Part shown: one piece after another, positions 27,125 through 39,981 of the stretch | Position numbering within the stretch: the first letter of the stretch is position 1 | How the letters are laid out: each line of letters starts with the position of its first letter | Source: Myrica gale | Lineage: Eukaryota > Streptophyta > Magnoliopsida > Fagales > Myricaceae | DNA: 64,000 nt | Assembly (NCBI GenBank): GCA_963930655.1 | Contig: OZ005611.1 | Location: 25,717,001-25,781,000, forward strand | Direction of reading: 5' to 3' | Program-made: the position numbers and the translations under genes | The notes under the pieces: model-generated | What the model saw: the letters and a program-made list of their open reading frames with translations, nothing else | The model's database searches: none | What the model was told of the DNA's origin: nothing

Positions 27125-30100
27125 CTATACTTTCCGAACCTGAATATTGTGAGTGGACTGGAATCGCCAGATGGGTTGTCTTCCACTTTGAACAAGTGCT
27201 ACCTCTTCTCCTTCCTTCACCATTCCTTGCTTCTGCATGTGAGAACCGAGAAAGTAAATAATAAGTAATGAAGCGGGCCAACATAGAGCTGTAATTCATT
27301 TAGCAGGGTTAGGGAACTGCACGATCTCAAAATCTGTCCTGGAGGTATGCCCTCGGCCTCAATTTCGAAATCAATGGCAACATTCTTTGCTTAGGAAAAA
27401 TTTACCATCTTTCTTTGGTGAATCCTGATTCCAATTGGTTAAAATTTAGCAGATCACTGCGTCCTAATTACAGCCCAAGGGTTCAAGTGAAGTTTCCTGA
27501 GAAAATGTTTACCTTTAGTAAAGTTAAGGCATCTGCAAAGCTCTCTTCAGCATCCTCTGAGAATTGCATGTATACAGGGCATACCCCTTGATACAAAGAA
27601 AGCCTCCGTTGAATTCTCTTCCTGCATAGCCATCCAAGTTATGTGGTCAGCCACATTATTTAAATTGCATTCCTCGTCTCCTTTTCCTTTCTCCTGTTTT
27701 TTTTTATTATTTTGTTTTTAGCAGGGGAAGTTTCACATTCCCTGTCCCGTTTACTCAGTTAAGGCACCAAAAAGACAATGACCACATTGATGTGTTGCAA
27801 ACCCAGCCAACAACAATAAACAGCTATATATTTTTGCGCATGCACTCAATCAACCTCGGACTAAATTTAGACATTTCCTACTTCAACTTCTCAATGTTGA
27901 TTCTGGGCTAACAGCATGTCAAGAGTAAATTTACGCCTACAGAAAAATGAAGTGGAATAGTTCCAATATGTAATACTGCATCACAACTCCGATGCCAGAA
28001 GCATCCTCAATGCTGTGACAAATTAGAGACTCCTAACTCACTCATTTGTAAAGGCAAATATGGTGCCAGAAGGTCGATAGTGGCTCAGTAGGATAGACAT
28101 GAAACCAGTTTGGGTGAAGACAACAATTGAGGTTCCAAGAGTGTTGGACATCATGGTTGCGTGGTAAGCAAACATCTCGCTCATATGGTTCTACAGAGAA
28201 CAAAAAAATTGCAGTTAGTGATGAGTGGTGACAATCGAATTGAGGGGGAAGAGAGAAAGAGGAGGGGGGGGGGGGGGGCAGTGCAGATAGATTTGGTGAA
28301 GCAAATTGGAATGCAAATAGATGAGCTTATGTACTGAATAACCTTGAAGACTTGACCAAAGTTAGGTGGCATTTCACCACCTGATAAGCTAGCTTCAGTT
28401 CGTAATGCAACGGTGTGCATGACATTCACAGCTTTCAAGGGGAACCTGCATGCCATTGACAAACACCATCAGAGTGCATTAACATGCAAAAATCAGCAGA
28501 TAAATATCCTAAAATATTAAAGCCCAGAATGGCTTTTTTGGGCATGTTACTTTGATTGGGATGACTGTGACTTCAACCCACCATGCAAAGTTGTAGTGGC
28601 GGAAATTTAATATGCAAGCATTACAGACCATCCAATTCATAGCTACCATTTCCAGGGAAATTTGTAACCACTAAAGAAGTGGTCAGAAATCCAATATCTC
28701 TGAACTGCCTAAGCTTTCACATACAAAAGGTATCCAGAGCTGCCAAATGGTGGGTCCCAACTCCCAAATACTTCTCAATGAGCATGATGCTAGCAAAATG
28801 TCCTCCTCCACTCAAATCCAAAGTAAAGGACAAAAAATGTCAAAAAGAAGTAACTCACTTTCCATGAGCAGTTTCACCAGAAAGCATGATTGCATCAGCA
28901 CCCTCCCGGACAGCAATGGCAATGTCCGATACCTCTGCTCTGGTTGGTGTTGGGTGTACAATCATGCTTTCCAGCATATTTGTTGCCACAATAACAGCCT
29001 TCCCCATGCTACGGCAGATTCTGATTATCTCCTCCTGCATTTGAAATTGACGATGTGCTGAATGTCACAGAATAACTAAACTTTATCTTAATACCCGGTG
29101 AAATACCCACCAACAGGTGGTGATATCTCATTCTGTTCCTCTTCCCACAAAAATTAGAAATACCTGCAGAAGTGGAACCTCCTCAATAGGGAGCTCTGCA
29201 CCAAGGTCCCCCCTTGCAACCATTGCCTAAAAGTAGGAAGAGCATGCTTTACTTTCAGCAGGTAGTATACAAGCAAGCCAAGCAGCCATATTTCAATTAA
29301 AACAAAAGTTAATTGATGACATTCATAGTCATTCAGCATTGCCTAAAAGTTCATGAATTCAAGGTCTAAAAATGTACACTATCCAACAGCATTTAAAAGA
29401 TAATGCAATGATTCGGGAGATCACCCCATCAGATGCTGTGATAATTGAGTGCAAATTTGCAATAGAGTCTGCACTTTCAATCTTGACAATGACATGTATA
29501 TCTGCATTACAGCCTGCCATATCAAATCGAAAGAACTAATTATAATGGGTACTCCAAAGCAAAATAACAAGCATGTTGATCAAATTTCTACTCTAAATTT
29601 CAGACAATTATTTCTGGATATTTACCTCGCAGATAATTCTTCAACTGATGAACTACATCTGCGTCTTTGACAAAGGAAACAGCATAAAAGTCAACCTCGT
29701 TTTCCACTCCAAATTTTATATCATCCCAATCCTTCTCTGCAGCAAACCAATATAAACGCTTATATCTATTTGCAAAATGAAAACCTTTCTATACATTCTC
29801 AGCTTAAATAGAGACAGAGGACATAATATTGCTGGGTCTAACCAGTGATGGAAGGCAGTGTAGCACTTTTTCCTCGAACATTTAAGTGACGCCTAGAGTT
29901 AAGCTCTCCTCCATCAACAACTTCACATTTCACTGAATCTTCTGTCTTGGACTTCACCATCATTGACATCATACCACCTACAGCATAAATCAAGATTTAT
30001 CAATGCATATATGATAACAGGAGATGAAACAATTTTTCTAATTCTAGTTAAATCCAGGGCTGACAGACCTACACTTACAATTCAAACAAATTCAAGGGAT

Positions 30101-32737
30101 TTTATAGCTAGCTTCTTACATTTTATGTGTCTTGGAGGTTCTTGAACCTATGGAAAACAGTAGGCAAGAGGTAATAAGTTGAACTTTCTATGATAATTGC
30201 CCTCAAGCGCTTCAGGTGGAATCCCATGAACACAAAAATAAAAGCTAGTAACTGCTCTGGATTGCCCAAAGGACTCTGAGACCCAATGCAAAGGAAATGG
30301 AAAATGGGAAATCTAACCATTTGGATCAGCATCTTTTTACAACAATCTTTAACGAGCGAATCTCAAAGGACAAGAATACCCAGAAAATTACATGTTAATA
30401 CGGTTAGAGAAGTACATAATCTCTTGAAAAGTAACACATTACATTCCATGGTTGATGAGACCCTTTCTTCCAAAAGACAGCATAACACATTCGTAAATGC
30501 ATGTTGATTTCATCTTAGGACACACGCGATATAATATTGATCCCGCCATAATACTCATACGCAAGCAGAATGAACCTAATTGATCTCATCCCTCAGAAGA
30601 ATGTATTAGCAACAGAATCATGCAAGTTTGCACACAAATATAGAAGTGTACACATGTTGCATGTGCACAAGTCCAAACATGTGTAGCTGGAAAGCATATT
30701 TCATCTTGATATGATAGTATGTAAACCTCAGTGCATGAATATCTGTCTGTATGTGTATGTGATAATCAAAAGGGCAGTGCCTCTCTCCAGAGTTACTGTA
30801 AAGGATTTTGCACTGTCATTGACACTATCATTGTTAACTAACGCATTAGACACTAAAATTTGACTGAACTATAAGAAGAAAAGACGAAGAATAAAGTATT
30901 ACTCCTCTAACTGGTACTTATGATCTATAGACATCGTACATAATAGAAACTCCTCGTTTAACAGAAAGGATATGATATAGAATACCATCGACAAGAATGA
31001 TGTCATCCACTGCCACATCATTAACAAAATCATCATAGTTCACACTAACACAATCTGCTGTGCCAACCCCACTCCGAATTGTAAAAGTGAATTCTTGCCC
31101 AGCTGTTAATGTGATAGGTTGTGGCAGGTCCCCACTCCTAACTTCAGGACCCTGACAGCAAGCAAAGGAACCAAGATTAATTACAATAAAAAAAAAGGAA
31201 GATGTTCAAAACCAAGAATTACAGTGAGCAAGATGTAGTGGACCAGGAATGCAAAACATTATACGAAATAGCAAGGTTACACTTTTGTTCTCTAGAATAC
31301 CCAGGTAGTGACAAATTAGTTCTATGTTGGCATCTTCACAGCAAAGAGACGAGATATTCTTACCTAAAGAAATAAAAAAGATTCTAGTCATCTTATAAGC
31401 CACATAATACATGATTAAATGTCCTGCTTGCTTCAGGTTCGCTCAAAATGCCACGAGGTAATTATCAACCTACCTTTTAAGTAAACACCACAAAGACCAA
31501 ATCAAAAATACTTCAAAACTTCTCCTGGATATCGAAGTTATAAATAAAGGCTCCCGAAGGAAGGTTCTTTATGCTACAGATGAAATTAAAATGTTCATAT
31601 GTAGCATAAATGAAGGCTCCATAAGGAATATTGCTTATATTACATATGAAAATAAGGCTTCCAAATTATTCTGTATTATTGAGTTAAATAATGGTAGATG
31701 AGACACACACCTTGTCTCGCGTAACCAAAACCTATCGGCTCGGCTTCAGTTGTGATATATCAACATCTAATTCTTGCCACTACCATGCAATATGGGAGTT
31801 AACCACACAGACACATACGTCTATACACCCATAACTAATATACATATATATACACACAACTTCGAATCAAAAACTTGCCTTGGTATCAAGCATGATTGCA
31901 ATTGTGTTGTCTTCTGATTGTGCATTATACTCCTTAACCAAATCTATAACTTTCTTATGAGATGCGTGGTCTCCATGAGACATATTCATCCGAGCAACAT
32001 TCATTCCAGCCTCGGCCAGCTTCCATATCATCTCACGTGTGTTGGTAGAAGGACCAATAGTGCACACGATCTTCGTCTTGCGTCTAACTATTGGCTTGGA
32101 CCACACGCCAAACGATGCCGTATCGAGAACTTGTTGAGCTTCTAGATGCTGAAATTGCCCCTCTCTCTGATTTCAGCAAAACGAAAATGGTGAGTAAGTA
32201 AGATTATGAGTTTTATATTCTACCAAGTTTCTTTCTTTTTCTTTAGTTCTAGCAACTTCAGGATAGTTAAGCAAGCAATGTATTTACTTGGCTTTTACAT
32301 CAAAATTGTGATTTGTTATTGCCCACTTAGCAAATAAATAAGCTAGAGTCATCAAATTTTTTGGCCTTTTTCTTAATTTAAAAGCAAATTTTGAAAATTA
32401 AAGTAAAACCTTTCAAAAACGTTATAAGCGCTTCAGAACTTTTCCAATATGATGTATTATGACAAATGAAGAACAAAAAGTTGTAAATAGCACTAACATT
32501 TGGCACGTCCTCGGGCGAAACAGGGAGGACCTCAGGATCGGCACGTACGGCTCTCCTAGTGACAATGCGTGAAGTGCTTCGGCAAACGACTCGGGATATG
32601 TTCTTCTCCTCCCGTGCCAACACTTTGGAAGCGACAGTTGAAGGTTTCTTTAGCTTTTCGAGTCTGTCCTGTACGGATCCAGTGCTAGGGCACATCACCG
32701 AGTTCTGAATCGATCGCGTGGCCACCACTTGCGCCAT
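27125..32737 (-). CDS. PKP2: Plastid pyruvate kinase beta subunit (12 exons, complete)
   Basis: Phosphoenolpyruvate + ADP to pyruvate + ATP, in the plastid, feeding fatty-acid synthesis (family knowledge). Exons in order: 32,737-32,498; 32,166-31,879; 31,151-30,986; 29,977-29,843; 29,737-29,626; 29,513-29,425; 29,226-29,164; 29,034-28,859; 28,447-28,343; 28,190-28,042; 27,621-27,513; 27,232-27,125. They sum to 1,740 nt, 579 residues plus stop. Residues 1 to about 80 are Ser/Arg/Val-rich, as in a transit peptide. [12 protein letters not shown] and [11 protein letters not shown] follow. [11 protein letters not shown] is the family signature, with the catalytic Lys at about residue 324. [29 protein letters not shown] and the C-terminal allosteric-type domain are present. 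Intron 2 has a GC donor (AAG/GCAAGT). The gene is divergent from TIMELESS. I recall Arabidopsis PKP-beta1 as the same length. Confidence 0.95.
28264..28278. repeat. Poly(G) run in pyruvate kinase intron 9
   Basis: About 15 consecutive G on the + strand (C on the coding strand), 5' of the exon at 28,042-28,190 and near its splice acceptor at 28,191. It is prone to length variation and sequencing error. Confidence 0.9.
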
Positions 32738-35107
32738 TGTCACAGAGTGAGGGAAATAGAGAGGAAGGCTTCAGAGAGACAGAAAGAGAATGAGGATGGG
32801 GAGAGAGAGAGAGAGACGTGAGATATGAGAGATTAATAGATAAATTTTCAGGAATATTGGAGAAATCGTCGCGAAGTCGGGCGGAGATATTGAGGGAACT
32901 TAAAAGGGAGGGAGAGAGCTTTGGTTGTATCGAAGCAACGTATAGCACAGCGAAGCGGTTAAGGTTTAGGCAGGGAGGAATGGGTTTTAGAAGTTAACAC
33001 GATATGGGATTATTACGACACCGTTTAAAATCTGTGTTGAAAGAGTAACTTCTGTCTGCAGAATTTTAATTTGATATCCTGGAATAATGAAATATTGTTT
33101 TTGAATTTAGTTGTTTAATTATAATTTTAATTTAGAGTTATTTGGCCCTAAAATACAACTTAAAATTTTCATTTTTGGGTCAATGAGCCCAAACTAAATC
33201 TGTTCTTTAGGCCCAAATAAAGAACCGAAATTTTCGATTCCAATTCCGGTTCCGTTTCGATTTATTCTAGAAAGGAATCAGAATAAAAATTTTGGTTGTG
33301 GTGGGTACCAGAACCGGAACGGCCCTTCCATTCTGGTGTCCACCCTTATGCTGCAGGCTCACGATAAAGAAATTGCAGAAATATAAGTAGTGGCTTTAGA
33401 AAGATGCATATATTTATGCCGTCTCACATAAAATGGTGATCCTGTTTTGTGACTTGTGGGAGTACCCGGACATATAAGTTCCCTCTTAACCAATTTCAAT
33501 GGACTCCAAGATCTGTCATGAGCTAGACACAAAATGGATGCACGATTTTCTTTTTTACCTACAAATAGATGCATGTATATATATAATGATCTTGCTTAAT
33601 TCGGATGTCATATAAATTATTGTATGACGGTAAATCTAAATTCAAAATTAGAAGAACGAGCGCACTCTACTTTTTTCAAGAAAAAATTGGTGTACCTATT
33701 ATTTGCGAACCGAACTCAATTCATATAAATTTAGTTTTGTGCATCGAATTCAAATAAACATGACCCATCAAAATTCAATGACTAAATTGATAAACAAATT
33801 CCAAATACTTAGATCGGCTCGAGTATCAGTTAAGTAAAAAACTTGCTCACAAGTTATAAGATTCAAACTCATGACCATTTATTGAATATACAGTAAATCA
33901 AAGGATTGAATAACTAGGATGCTATTAAACTTAGTTGTTTCAATTTAATCATTTCATAATTAAAATTGCTCAAGTTATTATCCGAGAGCAATTTCCAATT
34001 TATAAATGGTCTTGGAAGTCAATTGTGCTACCCACAAAGTAATGCTCGAATAAACAAAAACACTAAAAGTGGTAGTAGAGTTACATAACTTCATTAATAA
34101 TTATTATAATTTATTCCCTCTCGTTGCATAAAAACCACACTGAAATCTATAATATGTTAATTATTGCTTTTGGACACCAAATTAGTACGCGGATAAAATT
34201 TGTATCTTTAGAATTGTTCGGCATCTCAAATACTACCAAAGTCAGAATATTTGGACCCCAACCAATGGCGTGAAGAATATAATTACTTTCTAGTCAAGAC
34301 TGTCTTTAAGAATGAGTTAAATATATTATTACTAATAAATATTTTATTATAAATTAGTTTAATGCTATTAAATCACCGGCCTATTTATAATAATGAGTTA
34401 AATACATTTTGTCCTCTTTATCTTTGAAGTCATTTACACTTTGCATCACCCGATGTATTATTTTTGACACATTTGACTCATAAAGTTACACCTTTTTTTG
34501 TTCAATTTGGACCCCGTACCCAAATTCCTAGTCAATTTAGATGGATTCCATCAAACTTGGGGTGTAATGTGTAAAAATTTCTAAAGATAAAAGGGATAAT
34601 GTGTAAATACCAATAAAGAAAATAGGGCAATGTGTAAATTTTTTGACGGGAATCCGTCTAAATCGACGGACAATTTAGGTACGAAGTTCAAAATTGAAAA
34701 ATGTATAACTTTATTGATCGAATGTGTAAAAAATAATACATCAAGTAAAAAGTGTAAATGACCAAAAATAAGGGGACAAATTGTATCTAACCATGTAATA
34801 ACCGAGAGGGGGGGGTTTTGGGGTTGTAAAAATGGCTAAAATCACATTCTGCCACGTTACTGGATGCAGAAAGGTTCCTTTTACGCGCGAGACCACGATA
34901 TCATCCCAGAAGCGCGGGAAAATTCGCATTCCCAGTTGGCGCCACTAATAATGCCCGAAGTCTAACCGTTAATCCATCTCTCTCTCGTATCAGACGTCTC
35001 AGAGCCACAGCCCTCATCTCTCTCTCTCCCTCTCCACAGAAACGGTAAACCAATCTTTCAATTTTCAAAGCCCCCGACGCAAGAGGAGGAAAAGAAAAAG
35101 AATATAA
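32738..35107. promoter_or_regulatory. Shared upstream region between divergent pyruvate kinase and TIMELESS genes
   Basis: About 2.4 kb separates the two start codons. Next to pyruvate kinase is a GA-rich leader with (GA)n runs near 32,800 (CT-rich in the transcript). Next to TIMELESS is a CT-rich leader near 34,975-35,035. The middle is AT-rich and holds the fold-back element at 34.38-34.79 kb. No gene is seen. Confidence 0.5.
34384..34795. mobile_element. Fold-back MITE between pyruvate kinase and TIMELESS
   Basis: The left arm (about 34,384-34,575, starting GTTAAATACATTTTGTCC) and the right arm (about 34,610-34,795, whose reverse complement starts GGTTAGATACAATTTGTCC) are complementary over ~180 bp with mismatches. 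Shared text includes TCATTTACACTTT, GATGTATTATTTTT and ACACATT. Non-coding. Confidence 0.8.
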
Positions 35108-35527
35108 ATGGATACGGAGAGCTTGTCCGTGATCTGCGCGGGTCTCGGAATCGCCGACGTGGACGAGAGCGGCAATCGGATCGGCTACACCAAGGGCGAG
35201 TACTGTCAAGGTATACTCAGACATGTCCTCCATCACTCTTCATTTGTTTTTTTCAGCTCCAAAAGAGTTGAGAAATGGTAAATGCCTACCACAATTGCGT
35301 GGAAATTTTCGTTTGATTCTCTAAGAAAAGAGGCTTAGGAAATTATGGATTTTTTTTTTGTTTATCTAGCTGACTCTTTACTAGATATATTTTTTTTTTC
35401 CTGAAGTTTAACACAATCAAGCAAAATGATTACATCCGTTGATGTTGCATGGGGTAAAACCGTCGCGGTTTAGAACTTTTCAATTTCTCTCCGGTATGAA
35501 TTTTGAATAGTTGAGGGATTGTAATGT

Positions 35528-35757
35528 AGACGTAGAATCAAGAGAACGGATCGCCTCCGAAGGCAATCCGTTCTGGATGTCCGGATGGACGGCCGGATGC
35601 TGTCCATCCGGACATCCGGTGGTTGGGAGCCGGGGAGCAGGTGGGTCCCGCCCGGGACCCACACTTGCCCTGGGCAGCACGGACAACCCCCTGCCCGGTC
35701 TCCCAACCACTGGCCGTCCATCCGGCCATCCGGAGGGGATTGCCTCCCCTCTCTAGA
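35528..35757. mobile_element. GC-rich fold-back insert in TIMELESS intron 1
   Basis: About 230 bp, far GC-richer than the intron. The inner arms GGTGGTTGGGAG (about 35,619) and CTCCCAACCACTGG (about 35,699) pair, as do GTCCGGATGGACGGCC and GGCCGTCCATCCGG. The ends carry GGCAATCC and GGATTGCC. A related palindrome lies at 48-75. Non-coding; the frames across it are by-products of high GC. Confidence 0.65.
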
Positions 35758-35854
35758 ATCAATCCGGATGAAATGTTGCTTTCTTATTTTATCCATCGGA
35801 TGATCAATTTTTGACTGGGCCATTGACACTTTAAATGTTAGAAATAAAAATCCA

Positions 35855-36558
35855 TGTTAGAAATAAAAAAATGTTATACTTGATAAGTGAGACATCGATT
35901 AGGGGAATATCTAATTGGATTAATTGTGTTAACTCACTTATATTTCAAAACATTACAATATGGGCTTATTTATAAGCCAAAATTCTCAAACACCCCACAT
36001 TATTAAGCAATGTGGGACTCCTACTTTCAACACTCCCCTGCAAACTCAAGGTGGACAAACCGACAAATCTTGAGTTTGAAGTTACAAAATAATTACAGGA
36101 AAAAAAATAATTACATAAAATAATTACAAAGATTGCCGGTACTAAGCCGGGAGGTTGCCGGTACTGAGCTGGGAAGTTGCCGGTACTAAGCCGGATGGTT
36201 GCCCCGATACTGAACCGGGAGGTTTCCGGAACTGAGCCGGGAGAAAGCCAGTACTAAGCCGGGAAAGTTGCCGGTACTGAGCCGGGTGGTCGCCGGTACT
36301 AAGCAGGGAGAAAGCCGGTACTAAGTCGGATGGTCGCCAGGGGGTAACCGGACTAAAGCCGAAAACTTCCCTCTGATACCATGTTAGAAATAAAATTTTT
36401 TATACTTGATAAGTGAGACATCCATTAGGGGAATACTCAATTGGATTAATTGTATTAACTCACTTATATTTCAAAACATTACAATATGAGCTTATTTATA
36501 AGCCAAAATTCTCAAACACCCCACATTGCTAAGCAATGTGGGACTCCTACTTTCAACA
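35855..36558 (-). mobile_element. TRIM retrotransposon in TIMELESS intron 1
   Basis: Two direct ~178-bp LTRs (35,855-36,032 and 36,382-36,558) start TGTTAGAAATAAA and end TACTTTCAACA. A minus-strand primer-binding site (TGGTATCAGAGGG) abuts the right LTR at about 36,370-36,381, and a purine tract (TTTGCAGGGGAG on the minus strand) abuts the left LTR. The interior is about 350 bp with no gene and holds the repeat array at 36,135-36,360. No clear target duplication. All features fit a terminal-repeat retrotransposon in miniature. Confidence 0.85.
36135..36360. repeat. Array of ~22-bp repeats inside the TRIM
   Basis: About ten degenerate units built on GCCGGTACTAAGCCGGGAG, alternating CTAAGCC and CTGAGCC, with TTGCC or AAA spacers. 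Confidence 0.85.
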
Positions 36559-38581
36559 CTGAAAATTAGTTTTGTAGTAGTTACTTAAACAATTCATCTG
36601 TTTTGCTACATGGCTTGTACCAAAACTGCTTGTCTAAAATAGTTTAGTTGCTATATAATTGTGGTTTATATTACATGGGGTTTGGGAAATGGAAAAGATC
36701 TCCGTAGATATAATGTGGCGTTATCACTTGAGAAGAGTTTGCTGTCTACGATCCCAGATAATGAAAAAAATAAGAGTGGGAACACATTCTTTTTAAGTGT
36801 CCATTTCACTAAATTATTTGTGATGACCATTCAAGAGGTTTCATTTTATCTAGCCTTTTATGGGTGACAGGTGTGCAAAGGTTTCAATGGTCTGATCAAC
36901 CATTTGTAATTGCGTTCCAACTTTTTGGCAGATAATTTGAAGGATTTGCTGAGGTTTTTGAGGCGTGATGATCCACAAACTCGAGATGTGTTTAAGCAAG
37001 TCTGTAAATGGAACATTGTCTCTAAGGATTTGATACCTATTATCGAACACTGCCAAGATGATCGCAGCTTTGTTTTAAATGCAGGCAGGTTTCAATTAGT
37101 TCTCTATCATGTTTATGTGAAATGTATGTACCAAATGATGTCTAGCATATATTTTACTGGTTGACTTTTTCTTTTTTGCTCTGCAGTAAAGGTTTTGGTT
37201 TTCCTTACTATGCCTATTGAGCCCACGTCAAATGATATTTCACAACAGCTTGAATGTCTATGGCAGTTGAAGTCTTCAATTACGTATAGCGATGTTGTTG
37301 CAGTGATAGTCTCCCTTCTTGAAAGTCCACTGGAAAGTTTGGAATGGTAAGGATTGCACATAATTCCAAAATGAATTCTCTGCTCTACTTCAGCTAGGAC
37401 AAGTGATGGGTCATTGGCTCACATATGCAATTGTAAATGATTAGAATAGACGTATGGTTGAGCTAATTTGTTAATTGTCTTTTTTATGTATATCCTTTTA
37501 TATTACTTTTTTCCTGCATCTCAAGAACCACAGTTAGTTATTTAGTTATTCTTGTTGTTGACACCGGCGAGACCCAGTCAGATGATGTTTGCTGGTTGGT
37601 AGTGAGAGGACTGTTAGTACCTGCATATCCAAAACAAGTGTGGACCAAAAAATAATCATATTCTTTTGTTTCTCACTCTCCCTTACAGAGGGAAAGGAGT
37701 CTATCTATCCGCCTAGTTAGATTTCCTCCACCGCAATCCACAGCAAAGTGAACCCTTTCATGTCGAATTAAAGAATGGATAACCAGTCCAATCCAAGGAT
37801 AACTGTAATATCCCAGATTCTTGTTATCTCCAAACTGGTTTCAAATCCTTTATAATTGTTCTTTGTGTTGCCTGTTCAACTTCTTTTGTTCAGTTTAGAG
37901 ACTGTCTTCCTCCTTGTATATAATGGCTTTGGTGTATTCTTTGCCATACAGTGAAACATTCACAGAGGATGACTGGAAACTGGTACTTACTTTGTTTCGT
38001 AATGTTCTGGCTATTCAAGAAATCTCATTGCAGCAGAAGGCTGAGGGATCGGCTAATCAATTTTTGCTTCTGAGAGAGAGATTTCTGGAACTATTATTCA
38101 ATGAGAACGTTATGGACTTAATTTTAGTTATAACTGGGAACATTGGTGGCTCATGTGGCTATCTCCATCAGGATAACATGCTTTTGTTGGAGATTTTCCA
38201 CTATATATTTATTGGTCAAGAGCCAGAGTTGATTGCCAAAGCACATCTGAAGGATTTTAAGGTTAGTTTCCCTTTGCTTCCAGCATCTTTTTGGTACCAA
38301 TAACAGCCAGATCAGAGATAAAATAAAAACTTTCTTATGAGCTCGGAGGTGAAATACTGAAACTGAATTGACATATCCAAAAAAAAAAAAATAGATGTTT
38401 TCCCACTATGACTTGCACTCATAGGGTATACATTAGCTCCGTGACAATTTTCTGTCTCTTCATGTTTCAGGCTGCTGAGTTGCACGGTATTTTGCATGTT
38501 AAAGTCAATCTTTTACCTGTTCTACCGTTGCTTATTAGCATCTATCTGGTAGTCCAATAATAATTCATGTCACTTATTAGT

Positions 38582-38730
38582 AGGGGTGAATAGCGGACTA
38601 GTCGGAAGCGGAATTTGATATTCCGACATCCAGTCCGCTAACTAGCGGATGGCCAAAATAGAGTACGCTTCCGCTTCCGACTCTTAGCGGACTTAGCGGA
38701 AGCGGATAGCGGAATTCCAACAACTTTTTT
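38582..38730. mobile_element. Possible hAT-type fragment
   Basis: It starts TAGGGGTGAATAGCGGAC and contains several short inverted and direct copies of AGCGGA / TCCGCT within 150 bp. Only one end is recognisable, so family assignment is tentative. Confidence 0.35.
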
Positions 38731-38835
38731 GTCCATATTTTTCGTCCCATTTAAGCATTTTTTTTCAATAAATGAAAATCTTACTCATTCATCACAATTC
38801 ACAATTCTTATTTCTTTCCTGCATGTTTTGTGTTC

Positions 38836-39981
38836 TTTTTTTTTTTCTAGGTCATGTTCCAAAGAGGAACCGATACAAAGACCAGACGATAAACACCGGC
38901 GGGATCCAAAGACGGATCGGATTATATGCTCCATGCAAAGCAGTGGGAGCGGCGGCCGGACTCGGTAGACATAGCTACCAGGACCTAAACATGCTAGTAA
39001 AGAAAGCACCACAGCTCGGTACCGGAAGCCCATGCAAGGGCAGAAAAGATCCAACAAGGGATCGGACAAAGCTCACGCAGGAGCCGGACCAAAAAAACAC
39101 CAAAACAAAATACAAAAACCAAACAAACAAACCAACAACCAACAAAAACCAAACAAACACCAACAATAGACGGAACCAGCACCACCGCCAACAAACGAGC
39201 AGAGAGGCCGAGCCACTGCCATCGCAAGGAGAAGCATCGGCGTGTGTAAACCACGAGCCACCAGAAAGCCCAGCGCGTGTACACCACACGCCTTCATAAA
39301 ACCTGTGTGTACACCACCCGCCACCATACTACAGCAACAGGAGGCGCTAAGCTCGCCAAGGAGAGCAGGACCTAGCCATGTTGCGCGTGGCCTCAAAAAC
39401 CACCGGAAACCGCCCCAAAATAGGGAGCACAGCGACGGGCGGGTGAGATCCACGCGTGTGGCACGCGTGAGACCTCACGTGCTGTCCAATGGGAGCCGGA
39501 CCGCTACCGTTGTGCTCGACTGGAGGAGTAGACGACATTGAACAAAGTTGTGGCCACCGAGGATGCACAGAAACACCGGGATCTACCGTCAAAGTTCCGA
39601 ACAAAAAAGAGAAAGAGAGGGGGAAGAGAAGGAGGGGGAACGGAGGAGGAGGGAAAGGGAAGGAGAAAGAAGAGGGGGGAAATAGAGGGAGGAACCAAAC
39701 AAAAGAGGGAGAAAGAGATGGGGAATAGAAGAAGAGGAAAAAAGATCGAGGGGCGGAGGAGAAGAAAGGACGGAAGGGAGGGGAAGGAAGAGAAGAAAGG
39801 AAGGGGGAAAGAGAAGGAAGAGAGGGGGAAGAGGCAGACGGCGGGAGGGGCCGGGGCCCTCCCGCCGTCGGGAAACCAGGGATAAAAAAGGGGGGGACGC
39901 TAGAGCTGGGGAAGGAAGGTTCGAGAGAGGTAAGAAGTACACCGATACACTGCTCAGCTTCTTCGTTAACCACGTAAGAGT
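38836..39981 (-). mobile_element. GC-rich poly(A) retroposon, copy 1
   Basis: Exact 21-bp direct repeats flank it (38,815-38,835 and 39,982-40,002; core TCCTGCATGTTTTGTGTTC). A T-run follows the left repeat, so the element reads on the minus strand and ends in poly(A). It is the reverse-complement homologue of the element at 49,830-50,953 over most of its length (GGTTCCTCTTTG end, purine/pyrimidine-rich tract, CACGCG-rich hairpins). Its 5' end reaches about 45 bp further than that copy. Long frames exist on both strands but are low-complexity. It replaced or disrupted part of the TIMELESS gene. Confidence 0.8.

Noticed and set aside
32685-32948. 87-codon minus-strand frame overlapping pyruvate kinase exon 1
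   Set aside because: Out of frame with the kinase and located in its leader; low-complexity Ser/Leu text from a CT-rich sequence.
34741-35236. Minus-strand frames over the TIMELESS start
   Set aside because: Shadows of TIMELESS exon 1 and the CT-rich leader; no features of their own.
36135-36360. Regularly spaced repeats as a CRISPR array
   Set aside because: Units are degenerate and nearly contiguous without unique spacers, inside a plant TRIM element.
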